From: Symbiodinium natans | Taxonomy: Eukaryota; Sar; Dinophyceae; Suessiales; Symbiodiniaceae | DNA: 64,000 bases | NCBI GenBank assembly: GCA_905221605.1 | Contig: CAJNDS010002187.1 | Location: 359,501 to 423,500 of the forward strand | Direction of reading: 5' to 3' | In this document: piece after piece, positions 9,690-18,339 of the stretch | How the letters are laid out: every line of letters begins with the position of its first letter | How positions within the stretch are numbered: the first letter of the stretch is position 1 | Notes under the pieces: generated by a model | What the model was told of the DNA's origin: nothing | The model's input: the letters and a program-made list of their open reading frames with translations, nothing else | Database searches by the model: none | Translations under genes and position numbers: made by a program

Positions 9690-10560
9690 ATGGCCTGTGT
9701 TCACGATTGTTTAAAAGAGCGGTTTTGGAGATGGCTTTTGTGCTTTCCTGGTCGGTAAATAGGAAAACGAGACAGGGGTTCTAAGGGGAGCTTAGGTAAG
9801 GGTTTGGAGTTTGGGGTTTCCGTCTTTGTAAGCCCGATGTAATGGCAAATGTTCGTGGCCCCGCGTGGGTTCGCAGCGATGTTGGTTCCCCAAGTTTGAC
9901 CTACAGAGAAGTGGTTCAAAAGGCCCTGCACGACTCTGCGCATTCTGAAAGGCATGCCTTTGGGAGTGGAAACCCTTGTCCTCTTCCCTGCATCGGTCAG
10001 AGCGACACGTCTGCCTTCATGTGCGCCTGAGTAGCCGTGTAGTCGACCTGTGAGATCTGCGCTCGCTGTGCGTGCCAGCCAGTATGCAGCGTTTGCATGC
10101 CTGAGCGCGTCTCGGCAGCACCAGCAGATCAGAGAAGCACATGTCTGCGGCAGGTCATACAACAGACAAGAACCCTGGCGACTCGCAGTTTCCATTTTTC
10201 CATCACTAGTAGGCAGCCGCGCGACCCGCTGCATCGACTTGTGTCTACCGGCTGGTCTCCTGTTACTATTGCGGTGAGAGGCGATTCCTGTGCTGGGTTT
10301 TGCTGATGCCTCGCCTTTTGGCTAGCTGCTACTTATCTCACACCTAGCGCAGCAAAGTGAGATGAAGAAGTGGTCGAACCATGCAGCTGGCCTAAGCATG
10401 CCATGGCGGGGCCAGCGAAATGAATGAAATGAATCTTGGACACCTTGTCTGCCTTTGCCTCCCTCGTCTAACTTTGTGTGGGCGTCCTTTTGCTGCCGGG
10501 TTCCAAGACAAAAACCCAAAACCGCTAAACCCTAAACGTCCTTAAGCCCTCAGCCCCCAA
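9690..10560. other. Unique, repeat-free block inside a kinase intron
   Basis: About 850 bp without telomere-like repeats, between the GTVA exon and the APE exon. It contains a 177-codon minus-strand ORF (9701-10234) with no recognised domain, a TGAAATGAATGAAATGAATC tandem (10418-10437), and the string CGCCTTTTGGCTA (10313-10325). It could be a SINE-like or other insertion; I cannot name a family. Confidence 0.35.
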
Positions 10561-10591
10561 GCCCAAAACTCTGCGGAAGCCCCTGGTCGAG

Positions 10592-10625
10592 GTACATGGC
10601 CCCAGAGGTCTTCTCGAACGAGACC
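10592..10625 (+). CDS. Kinase gene A exon: APE motif
   Basis: After GGTCGAG the segment encodes YMAPEVFSNET. The APE glutamate that pairs with the C-lobe arginine is present. The 3' boundary is uncertain (GA donor after AAC, or GC donor after ACC). The next expected segment (tyrosine/KAD before VWAMG) is not firmly located; a weak candidate reading GYSQRI lies at about 11090-11110. Confidence 0.65.
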
Positions 10626-11260
10626 GCCGCAGTCTCCGACGCCCGACTCCTGGCGTGGGCAAATCGCGGGTTAAAGTTTTAGGGGGATGGTCTTGAGGAT
10701 CCCGCCTATCTAACCCCTATGCCACCCCGATATAGGGCCTTTTTCTCATGTATCTTTCTATGTGTATCTGTACCTAGAAACGCATCTTACAAAGCGGCTT
10801 TATGCCTAAGTAGCCCCTAACCTTGCCCTTCTAAACCCTCTAGCTCGCCCGTTGCGCCCGGGACATACGGCTTTGCCATGACGCTGCCTTCCCCGCCTGC
10901 CTCCCGTTTTCCATTTATTTAGGGTTTAGGTTTTAGGGTTTCGGGTTCAGGGTTCGGGGTTCAGGGCTCAGGGTTCAGGGTTGAGGGTTTTGTAAGGTTT
11001 TAGAAAAGGATGCGGGCCATGAGGGTCCATGGTTCAGTTGTTTTTTTCGTGGTCCCAGTTGAGATGCTCGTTGTGGGTTTATCCGGGCCGTCGGCTACAG
11101 CCAGCGCATTGTTTGCAAGCCCCTCAACCATAGACCCTGGATCCTAAAAAAAGACCCTGAAAGGTAAGACCCAACGAACACCGCCCTACAACTTCAATCC
11201 CGGCCCTCAGACTGTCACCGGAGGTCCACAAGCCAGTTTCCACCTTAAACTGTAAACCCT

Positions 11261-11687
11261 AAACCCTATAAACCCTATAAACCCTATAAATCCTATAAAC
11301 CCTATAAACCCTATAAACCCTATAAGCCCTAAACCCTAATCCCTAAACCCTAAACTCTAAACCCTAAACCTTAAACCCTAAACCCTAAACCCTAAGCCCT
11401 AAACCCTAAACGCTAAAAACACTAAAAACCCTATAAACCCTATAAACCCTATACACCCTATACACCCTATAAACCCTATAAACCCTATAAACCCTAAAAA
11501 ACCCTACAAACCCTAAAAACCCTAAAAACCCTAAAAACCCTAAAAACCCTAAAAACCCTAAAAACCCTAAAAACCCTAAAAACCCTAAAAACCCCTAAAC
11601 CCCAAACCCCAAACCCTAAACCCTAAACCCTAAACCCTAAACCCTAAACCCTAAACCCTAAACCCTAAACCCTAAATAAAGGGTTAG
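11261..11687 (+). repeat. Telomere-variant tandem array
   Basis: Ordered blocks of related units: CCCTATAAA (11265-11330), CCCTAAA (11340-11415), CCCTATAAA again (11428-11500), CCCTAAAAA (11511-11590), then pure CCCTAAA to 11677. Each variant occurs in a run, which suggests local tandem expansion rather than random decay of one telomeric tract. Confidence 0.9.
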
Positions 11688-11698
11688 TCCCGCGACAG

Positions 11699-11740
11699 GT
11701 CTGGGCCATGGGCGTCGTAGCGTACGAGCTGCTGGCCTCG
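11699..11740 (+). CDS. Kinase gene A exon: VWAMGVVAYELL
   Basis: After GCGACAG it encodes VWAMGVVAYELLAS, kinase subdomain IX (the DxWxxG region), followed by a GC donor (GCCATG). It is the last exon of this kinase that I can recognise. A 10-kb antisense insertion begins 105 bp downstream, and subdomains X-XI are not found beyond it. Confidence 0.7.
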
Positions 11741-11790
11741 GCCATGGCCTCAGGGGGTTTAGGGGGGGTTTAGGGGGTTAGGGGGGTTTA

Positions 11791-11845
11791 GGGGGTTTAG
11801 GAGGGTTTAGGAGGGTTTAGGAGGGTTTAGGAGGGTTTAGGAGGG
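11791..11845 (+). repeat. GAGGGTTTAG decamer array, left part
   Basis: Four clean decamers plus degenerate GGGGTTTAG units. The same rare decamer resumes at 21881, so this is probably one array cut by an insertion. Confidence 0.85.
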
Positions 11846-11860
11846 GCCGAGACTTGAGCC

Positions 11861-11964
11861 AGGTGAATTTTTCGTCTGCACGCTGCGAGGCGTAGCCACC
11901 CGAAGGGGCTGTAAGGTGAATTTTTCGTCTGCACGCTGCGAGGCGTAGCCACCCGAAGGGGCTG
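11861..11964 (-). repeat. Two tandem 51-bp box-hairpin units
   Basis: Copies at 11861-11911 and 11914-11964 are identical, separated by two bases. Each starts AGGTGAATTTTTCGTCTGCA and ends with a hairpin whose minus-strand loop is C(TTCG)G. A third copy with two changes is at 12372-12422. Confidence 0.9.
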
Positions 11965-12061
11965 TGGGTTCAAGTGAAACAAAAGCTTACTAAAACTGTG
12001 GGGTGAAACTGCCGGTAAGTTCCCCCTCTCATTCCTTGTCCTCGGTTTTGACGTACCGCTA

Positions 12062-12635
12062 CCCTCAACCGAAGTGAGGCCGGAATGTCGTTTTGACCAA
12101 GTCGTTGCCATTGGCTTGAAGACTTTGGCCAAGGCAAATTGCCTGTATGCTTGCACATTCTCTGTGTTGTCTATTCGGGAGGTGATCCATGCCCTCGTTC
12201 GTGGAGGCCGCTATCCCTCAACCGAAGGGAGGTCAATTCCTGTAGACCCAGATGCTCGTTCTACGAGTCTCATTGCATGTCCTGAGTGCTTCCATCCACA
12301 CCCCTCAACCGTAGTGAGGCCGGACATGTCTTCAAACCAGGTCATGGCCCGAGGCTTCATGGACTCTGGTAAGGTGAATTTTTCGTCTGCACGCTGCTTG
12401 GCGTAGCCACCCGAAGGGGCTGGGGTATCAGGGTGAAACTTACAAACTCTGCACAGTGAGACTACCGGTACTAGCCCTCACTTCCCTCAGACATTTGTCG
12501 AGGCCGAAATCCATTCCCTCAGACCGTGGTCGAGGCCGAAATTCCCTCAGGTCATGCCGAGGCCGAACTTCCCTCTCTTGCACCCCTCAGACCGAAGTCG
12601 AGGCCGAAACTCCTCAGGCAGCACGCCGAGGCGGT
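12062..12635 (-). repeat. Cluster of eight short UNCG-type hairpins
   Basis: Plus-strand positions: 12063-12079, 12216-12232, 12303-12319, 12485-12503, 12517-12535, 12545-12562, 12585-12603, 12612-12631. Each has outer arms CCTC/GAGG. Inner stems vary with compensating changes (GAC/GTC, GG/CC, GGC/GCC) next to one unpaired A. On the minus strand the loops include C(TTCG)G and C(TACG)G. The stretch between about 12050 and 12370 also translates on the minus strand into two related peptides ending SGLTTVEG and SGLTSVEG. Confidence 0.8.
12372..12422 (-). repeat. Third copy of the 51-bp box-hairpin unit
   Basis: It matches the 11861 units except GCTTGGCG instead of GCGAGGCG. The following hairpin AGCC-A-CC-CGAA-GG-GGCT (plus strand) is unchanged. 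Confidence 0.9.
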
Positions 12636-12700
12636 ATTTTGATTCGGTTTTTTGGTGCCTCTCTGACCACTATCCATGTTTCTTGTCTGGTCTGCACTGC

Positions 12701-13663
12701 TCACTCATCAGCTTCGTCATACGGCATGCCCAACGTGATTTTCTGGATCTCTGTTGCCGGAACCGAAAGTAGGGTTCCATCCCATCCTCGTTTTGCAATT
12801 CCGGCATCCAGCAGGTGCTGGGCAAATGGCCCGACATTGCCTACGCACGCCATCCAAAGCGCGCTGGCCTTGCCGTCGTACGTTCTGACCAATCCACGTA
12901 TGGTTGCCAGTAACTCCTCATCATATTTCTCCAGGAGGCGTACGAGGCCGCATGATATCTTGTATCTCTCCTCCTGCAGCGTCGTCCACTCCGCCGTGTC
13001 AAAGAACACTGCCCGTGGTAGCGATCCTGACATTGGGTCGCGCCCAACGTTGCTCACCGTGATATCCGATAGAGCAACTCCTTGCATGGTCAGCCATGAC
13101 GTTATAGCCACCAGGTAAAACAGGGACTGTCTGAGGACCCCGGCTTCATGGCGATGTTCCTGCCACCATGTGTTGAACAGCTCTGCCCTGCGGATGATAC
13201 TTCCATAGAAGTAGTGGTGGCAGTAACCCTCCACCGCTTCGTCGAAAAGGACTCCAATCCATCCTGCCCACAGGGTCCTGGTGACCAGGGTGGGGAATTG
13301 TTCCCCATACCCTGCTTCGTTGCCAAAGCTCTGGGGTTCCATCGCTAGTTTCATGACCCATAGCCGATCCAGAGCATATCCTCGTCGAGTGCGCCCCGCA
13401 CCTATAAAGAAGCACCCTAGGCTGTAAGCTTTGCCCTGTCGTTGGGTTGCGGACCAATTGGACCTCCCCAAGCCAATGGAGCGCTGTCCTTGGCCTTTGC
13501 TGGTTCTGCAGTTTATGCACCAAAAGGTGCACAGGCTTGACTTGCCCCATGGCTTCCTTTTTCTCCTTTCCCTCAGCTTCCTGCGAGGCCATATTGTGGG
13601 CACCTGGCCCTTCCGCCAGCGTGACTGTACGAGGCTGGCTTGCCTCTTGCTCTCCATTGACAC
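12701..13663 (-). CDS. Kinase-like domain ORF of the insertion
   Basis: A 320-codon ORF. From about residue 84 it resembles an atypical protein-kinase fold: GAGRTRRGYAL (glycine-rich loop-like), VMK (Lys 105, beta-3 lysine), a Glu-containing helix (Glu 116/121), a catalytic-loop equivalent LSDITVSN (Asp 200, Asn 205), and FFDTAEW in place of DFG (Asp 222). All catalytic-type residues are present, but HRD is replaced by LSD and DFG by DTA. The first ~45 residues look like shadow frame; the 13146-13925 ORF probably supplies the true upstream sequence, with a frame break near 13550. Several UNCG hairpins are embedded in it and translate as ASxxAEG. The kinase call is by motif only. Confidence 0.5.
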   Translation of the reverse strand: MSMESKRQASLVQSRWRKGQVPTIWPRRKLRERRKRKPWGKSSLCTFWCINCRTSKGQGQRSIGLGRSNWSATQRQGKAYSLGCFFIGAGRTRRGYALDRLWVMKLAMEPQSFGNEAGYGEQFPTLVTRTLWAGWIGVLFDEAVEGYCHHYFYGSIIRRAELFNTWWQEHRHEAGVLRQSLFYLVAITSWLTMQGVALSDITVSNVGRDPMSGSLPRAVFFDTAEWTTLQEERYKISCGLVRLLEKYDEELLATIRGLVRTYDGKASALWMACVGNVGPFAQHLLDAGIAKRGWDGTLLSVPATEIQKITLGMPYDEADE

Positions 13664-13925
13664 CCTCAGCTTGATGCGAGGCCGTACTGTCTTCTCCTCT
13701 CTCCCGTAGGCGTACCGGACCCACCGGAGATTCCGAAGCTCTCTCCTCTTCCCTATCCCAAGGCTGCTCCGGGTGTCTGGCCTGTCGAAGCGGGGAACGT
13801 TCTCGGGGCTGATCCTTCTGCTTGTTCTTGCTTTTGCCCTTGCCTTTGTCCGGCCGATTCCTTAACCAGGATGGCAGTCGGGACCCTTGTCTTCTCATCG
13901 TAGCATCCGTCTTCCATTGCCTCAT
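13550..13925 (-). CDS. Arg/Lys/Glu-rich linker ORF upstream of kinase-like domain
   Basis: The upper part of a 259-codon ORF: low-complexity basic/acidic sequence (KGKGKSKNKQKDQPRERSP...) followed by ASHQAEG and MASQEAEG, both encoded by inserted hairpins. Below about 13550 the neighbouring frame looks more protein-like, so the remainder (to 13146) is probably shadow. No domain is recognised; it probably joins the kinase-like ORF. Confidence 0.4.
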
Positions 13926-13927
13926 TG

Positions 13928-14275
13928 CTACAGGCCCGCCTTGTGCAATTTAGAAGCCCACAGTTGCTTCCGCTCTTCACTGAGGTAGGTCTCCGCTTGG
14001 TAGACCCAATCGTTCCTTGTGCTGCAGCGAGCGAGACTGCGACACGCCGCTTTTAGGTGAGTGTAGTTTGCCCTCTTGGGGTCTGTTTCCAGGAACTGCT
14101 CCTCCAAAATTGGTTTCCACGAATCCTCCAATTTGATTCGCACCTGGAGGGTCAATTTCTCCGGCTGCTCGTCCGGCCGGTCTTTTGAGGATGAGGACGC
14201 CGTTGTTTCACCCTCAGCTCTGCGAGGCCGAGGCCTCCTCTCTTTACCCTCAGCGATGTCGCAAGCACGCGGCAC
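13928..14275 (-). CDS. Small ORF between RT and kinase-like ORFs
   Basis: 115 codons; the hairpin-derived part RPRRAEGE is followed by a charged helical region (LEDSWKPILEEQFLETDPKR...). It stops three bases before the next ORF's nominal start. No family is recognised. It sits in the same strand and order as the other ORFs of the insertion. Confidence 0.4.
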   Translation of the reverse strand: MPRACDIAEGKERRPRPRRAEGETTASSSSKDRPDEQPEKLTLQVRIKLEDSWKPILEEQFLETDPKRANYTHLKAACRSLARCSTRNDWVYQAETYLSEERKQLWASKLHKAGL

Positions 14276-14435
14276 CGCGAGGCCGAATTACACTCCCTCA
14301 GCAAAGCGAGGCCGTAAACACCAATCGCAATTCCCCGTTGCGAGGCCCTCACCCTCAGCTACGAGGCCGAAAACCCTGTCTCCTTGCACCAAACGGCTGC
14401 GGAATTACTGCGTTCCCTCAGCTTGGCGAGGCCTA
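14205..14435 (-). repeat. Five UNCG-family hairpins at the 3' end of the RT ORF
   Basis: CCTC-A-stem-loop-stem-GAGG units at 14212-14227, 14248-14282 (long arm GCG..CGC/GCG..CGC with one mismatch), 14296-14311, 14353-14366 and 14416-14431. The last encodes the RT C-terminus RPRQAEGTQ. A degenerate partner lies at 14334-14346. Confidence 0.8.
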
Positions 14436-17152
14436 ACAAACAATGACATCTTCTGCTGTGCGCTGGCTTGGGGCTTAGCTTTGGCGTGTTTCCCACCAAA
14501 CTGAACGCGAGGCTGTTGAAACTGGACGTTGCTCATACTTCCACCATTGACAAGGGTTTGCGCTTGGGTAGCCAGCTTGCCCTGAGAAGTCCGCGATTTG
14601 CACTCACCCGCCAGGCTTTTATTGCACTTCTGGCTGACCGGTGCATGTGTTCTGTCACACTTTGTGCAAACCCAACGGATTCCCAAATTCACCATATTAT
14701 GGGAGGGGTGGATACCCCACTCTTCACGCACTCGCGCCTCCGGCTGGTTGACGCAGTACTGCTCCAAGACCACCTCCAAGTTCGTGAGGGTTTGTTGTAC
14801 ATACAACCCGCACAGTTGACATTTCAGTGTTAAATTCCGGGGGTGTTCGCTGCCCTTCTCCCATTGATGCCCGCGCTCCGGGTTTTTAAGCAACTGCCAA
14901 AGCCGCTGGCGTTTGTTGAGTTTGGCGCTGCCCTGCTCTTTTTTGCATCCCTCAGCTTTCTGCGAGGCTTCCATCTTCTCTTTGTAATGCGCATGGTCCA
15001 GGATGAAGGGGAAGTCTTCTTCTTTGCGCTTCCGCAATATGTGGGCTGCGCGTGCACCGTACGCCAGGGAAAGTGTGCGCACCACATTGTCCAATTCTTT
15101 GACACGCCTCTTGTGCGCTGGGCTGTAAGCAGCCGCCGCCACTGCTCCACATACTTTGTCTGCCATGTCATTCGCTGCACGTCGCCACAACGTACCCGGC
15201 CCCATCTTCGCCAGGAATTCCTCTTCAGTTTTGTGGGACGGGACCCATGTTGCCTTGATACGTTTCCTGCCATTCCACACTTTGCTCCATTCCAGGTCAT
15301 CCTCCGGCGGTTGTGTTTTTTGTAGCACTTGGACTGCCGGCTTGCAATCCATAGTGACATCAATCAGATCCTCCGTGTGCTCCATTAGTCGGAAAAGTGC
15401 ACGGCGCTCCATGTCCACCACCGGCTGCCACGGGTAGACCAGCTCTGTAATCCGTCCGACTTCCACCAGCACACCTCTTGTCCAGGACATAGCCACCACT
15501 GCGAGGGCTGATGTTTGTACACGTGGGTCTATTCCTCCTGGACCTCCACTTGCGTCAGTGGCGAAGATCAAGCCTTCCGCTTCCACTTTTGCATCAGCTG
15601 CAAAGCATCCTTGGTAACGTAGACCTAAAAGGTGTTCCGGCGGCTTCGGGTGCCACACCGCCGGCTTTGGCAGGAGTGCCCTTGTCCACAGACACTCCCA
15701 TGGGTATTTGTGACGCAAGTATTCCTGGAGCTTGGGTTCTTTGAACCCTTGTTCACGCCAGTAAGGACATTCCTTGAGGACATGCTCCAGAGTTGCTGGC
15801 ATTTGGCACTTCTTGCACCATCCTGGCTTGGACTCCGTGATGACGCCCGCGTGCCACACTGACTTTATACCTTCCATAAGGCCTGGGCTTAGGCCTCCCA
15901 GCTTCGTCAGCTTGTGATGCGGCGTCCAATCCAGCCCCTCTTGGGCACCAGCGCCACCTGCCTGTCGCGCTATTGCAGCCCGTTTCTGTTCCTCCAGGAA
16001 TCCCTCAAGCCATTTGTAGGCGAGGCTACCCATGCGTGGCTGGGTCCAATCAACGTTGAGGACACTTCCTCTCTTCCATTTGCCTGGGTCACTGGCATCC
16101 ACCTTCAGATCCATTAAGTACGCCATGGTTGCAGCCATCGGTCCCGTGACCAGTGGCCAGTGGTGTTCGGCCGCACTCAACCTCTTCCAAGTGGTTTTCC
16201 AGGCCAAGTCAAAGTGGGCTTTTCCGCCACCAATCCATGCACGGAAAACTTTGGCCACCACCTTGAAATGCTGCTTGTGGATTGTGCGCTTTGGATCCTG
16301 GCATTTCTTGGCTCCCATGTCCAAGATGGTTTCCAAACTCCCAAGCTTGTATTTACCCAGGTGTTTTCCTACCACTGTTCGGAGCCATTTCATTCTTTTG
16401 GGTGATACCCCCACAGAGGGGTGCCCCCACAAAGCAACGGATGTGATCGCTGCCTTGACCACGCGGAGTTTAGTGCTGGGCGGCGGCCCCAGCCTGGACA
16501 GTTTGCTATGTCTCGCATGGGCTTTCTTGGCCCGCGTTGCCGACGTCACCAAGCGACGCTTTCGCCCCCCTGTACTGTCGACGCCCAAGTCACGCATCAC
16601 GTCGTACACCTGTGGCTCATGAGGCAACAGGAGTTCTCGCAGGTGCTTGCTCGCCTGGGTACTGCTGGCCACAAACCCTGTCTTCCTGGATGAAATCGTG
16701 AAACCATTAGCGTCCATCCCGTCCTTTAAGCTGCGGTAGACTCGTATCGCACTATCCGCCACTTGTTTAAAGGACTTATGCTGGATGTCAATTGAGACAT
16801 CATCCAACCAACAATCCACGTTTGCCACATCTCGTCGCCTTTGGATCTTATCTATCACCGGGTGCAATGCCACCTTTGCCAACGATGGCGCCGCTGGGCA
16901 ACCCGCTTGCACGCCATTCGTAGCTCTGATGCCTGCCGACAGCACCCCATCCGCCACCAAATATCTGGCACCCATGTACACTTCCAGTGCCATCTTCAGG
17001 ATTAGCGGTGGATATTGCAGGGCCGTTGCTGCCGTGATCAATTGCTGAAATTGGATGGTATCGAAAAAGGACTCAAGGTCCACAAAGAGTGACACCACAT
17101 GCACACCATTTGTCTTCGCCACCTCATTTCGCAGTAGTCTGCCTACGGCCAA
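14405..17152 (-). CDS. Truncated reverse transcriptase-RNase H (non-LTR type)
   Basis: A 915-codon ORF. RT palm motifs: A as FVDLESFFD (residues 23-31), B as NGVQAGCPAAPS (79-90), C as CWLDD (114-118). A zinc-binding CKKCQMPATLEHVLKEC at about 447-465 is typical of the region after a non-LTR RT. RNase H follows: TDASG (about 530), MERRAL (580), MDCKPAV (600), ANDMAD (660), giving the D-E-D-D set. Further Cys pairs occur near the C-terminus (CTKCDRTH). RT fingers and any endonuclease are missing: the frame opens at 17152 exactly at an AAGGTGAATTTTTC box (minus-strand stop at 17167-17165). The nominal start is TTG, so this is a 5'-truncated or interrupted copy, or an exon. Confidence 0.85.
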   Translation of the reverse strand: MAVGRLLRNEVAKTNGVHVVSLFVDLESFFDTIQFQQLITAATALQYPPLILKMALEVYMGARYLVADGVLSAGIRATNGVQAGCPAAPSLAKVALHPVIDKIQRRRDVANVDCWLDDVSIDIQHKSFKQVADSAIRVYRSLKDGMDANGFTISSRKTGFVASSTQASKHLRELLLPHEPQVYDVMRDLGVDSTGGRKRRLVTSATRAKKAHARHSKLSRLGPPPSTKLRVVKAAITSVALWGHPSVGVSPKRMKWLRTVVGKHLGKYKLGSLETILDMGAKKCQDPKRTIHKQHFKVVAKVFRAWIGGGKAHFDLAWKTTWKRLSAAEHHWPLVTGPMAATMAYLMDLKVDASDPGKWKRGSVLNVDWTQPRMGSLAYKWLEGFLEEQKRAAIARQAGGAGAQEGLDWTPHHKLTKLGGLSPGLMEGIKSVWHAGVITESKPGWCKKCQMPATLEHVLKECPYWREQGFKEPKLQEYLRHKYPWECLWTRALLPKPAVWHPKPPEHLLGLRYQGCFAADAKVEAEGLIFATDASGGPGGIDPRVQTSALAVVAMSWTRGVLVEVGRITELVYPWQPVVDMERRALFRLMEHTEDLIDVTMDCKPAVQVLQKTQPPEDDLEWSKVWNGRKRIKATWVPSHKTEEEFLAKMGPGTLWRRAANDMADKVCGAVAAAAYSPAHKRRVKELDNVVRTLSLAYGARAAHILRKRKEEDFPFILDHAHYKEKMEASQKAEGCKKEQGSAKLNKRQRLWQLLKNPERGHQWEKGSEHPRNLTLKCQLCGLYVQQTLTNLEVVLEQYCVNQPEARVREEWGIHPSHNMVNLGIRWVCTKCDRTHAPVSQKCNKSLAGECKSRTSQGKLATQAQTLVNGGSMSNVQFQQPRVQFGGKHAKAKPQASAQQKMSLFVRPRQAEGTQ
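14950..14967 (-). repeat. UNCG-family hairpin inside the RT ORF
   Basis: CCTC-A-GC-TTTCT-GC-GAGG on the plus strand; translated on the minus strand as ASQKAEG. Homologous insertions at 13571-13588 and 13664-13681 give ASQEAEG and ASHQAEG. Confidence 0.75.
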
Positions 17153-17164
17153 GGTGAATTTTTC
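17151..17164. other. AAGGTGAATTTTTC boundary box at RT 5' edge
   Basis: The 14-nt box abuts the point where the RT coding sequence begins. Other exact or near-exact copies: 11861-11873, 11913-11926, 12371-12384, 18076-18089, 20262-20276. Confidence 0.8.
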
Positions 17165-17183
17165 TTACCACGCAAGCACGAAG

Positions 17184-17345
17184 CGGCCGGAGGCCTTGAG
17201 TCCATTGGCTCAGTGTGAAACAGTCGGGGGAACACCTACCCTACGTAAGTTACAAGCCACTCTCGCAGTAGCTGCAAGGAGCAGGCCTTGAGTCCAGGCT
17301 CGGAAGTGAGACAGTCGGGGGTACACCTACCCTACAGCTACAAGT
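17184..17345. repeat. Imperfect ~91-bp tandem duplication
   Basis: Two units share AGGCCTTGAGTCCA (17190 and 17284) and CAGTCGGGGG(A/T)ACACCTACCC (17221 and 17312). A more distant relative with GGCAGTCGGGGTTCCACGAC is at about 17451. The units lie between the RT ORF and the 161-codon ORF, where an intron or linker would be. Confidence 0.7.
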
Positions 17346-17574
17346 TGCGACACTCACTTCAGGCTGGCACCCATGCCTGAGGCCTGGTTACACCAAGGCC
17401 TAGCTGCACTTGGAAGACCCAAGCATGCAGACGCACGGTAGCAGGCTGTGGCAGTCGGGGTTCCACGACCCGAGCACCTGCAACTCCCACACAGCAAACA
17501 AGGCTGGGCCCACGCCTTGAATGGTCTGGAGACCCCAAGACCTGACTGACACCACGGGCTTGGAAGGCCCAAGC

Positions 17575-18075
17575 TTATTGGTTAGCCAATGCAGCAAGGT
17601 GAGCCCAATCAGAAAGTCGGCCGTCCATGAGGACCATTTGGATTTCCAAGTTTGCCTTGAGCGCAGCGGGGAGAACTGCAATGATATCGTTGAGGCAAGG
17701 GACCACCGCCTGCCTGCGGAGATACGGCTCCAACGGCGTGACGTCACAGACACATCGAAGGGTCTCGATGAAGCTGCGCAAGCTATACTTGGGAATCCAA
17801 CTTCCAGCATTAAGCCCTTCAAAGTGCCAATCCGCGAGATCGAAAAAACACAACATGGGCGTCGCAGCACTGAGTCCTGGTTTAATTCCCAGGTTGGTTT
17901 TTGACACATCACGAAGAGCAAAATGACGGCTCAATTGCAAAAGGAGGGCGAAGGCATACAAGGACCACTGAGGGTGGATCTGGTTCCGAGAACCAAAATC
18001 CGCGAGGAGCTCGACTTTTTCCACCATCGACCAAGCCACCAATGGGACCTGAACTCCCATGGTCGCCCAGAGAGC
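17575..18075 (-). CDS. ORF/exon of unknown function in the insertion
   Basis: 161 codons from an ATG at 18060 (MGVQVPLVAWSMVEKVELL...). The frame is open upstream to the AAGGTGAATTTTTC box at 18076-18089, so it may be an exon rather than a gene. Mostly helical-looking, with LRRQAVVPCLNDIIAVLPAA. I recognise no family. It lies between FNIP repeats and RT on the same strand. Confidence 0.4.
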   Translation of the reverse strand, partial: ALWATMGVQVPLVAWSMVEKVELLADFGSRNQIHPQWSLYAFALLLQLSRHFALRDVSKTNLGIKPGLSAATPMLCFFDLADWHFEGLNAGSWIPKYSLRSFIETLRCVCDVTPLEPYLRRQAVVPCLNDIIAVLPAALKANLEIQMVLMDGRLSDWAHLAALANQ

Positions 18076-18339
18076 AAGGTGAATTTTTCTTTCCGAGCGG
18101 GCAAAACGGTCGCAGCTCCAAGGCTAAGTGAAAAGGAAAAACTACCAGGACACCGATCTACAGCAGAGACTACCTGCCTACAGAAAATGTCGCCCCGCCA
18201 CCCGCAGGTAACGGAGCAAACTGCTGCATGCGAGTCAAGCTGGACCAGGTGTCAAGTGCCAAAGCGCGGATGCCGAGAGAGCCACGAATTCAACGGGCAT
18301 GCAGGCAAGTCCCGGCATCCTCCTTCACAGCACTGAAGC

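Noticed and set aside
10313-10345. U2 snRNA-like string CGCCTTTTGGCTA
   Set aside because: It resembles U2 stem-loop I, but the branch-site recognition sequence that should follow is absent; at best a degraded SINE head.
11852-11861. TGGCTCAAG (minus strand) beside the first box, possible second spliced-leader relic
   Set aside because: Only nine bases match the leader end, the preceding bases do not, and no gene starts there.
12063-14967. CRISPR-like or repeat-spacer array
   Set aside because: Hairpins are irregularly spaced, vary in sequence and lie in coding DNA of a eukaryote.
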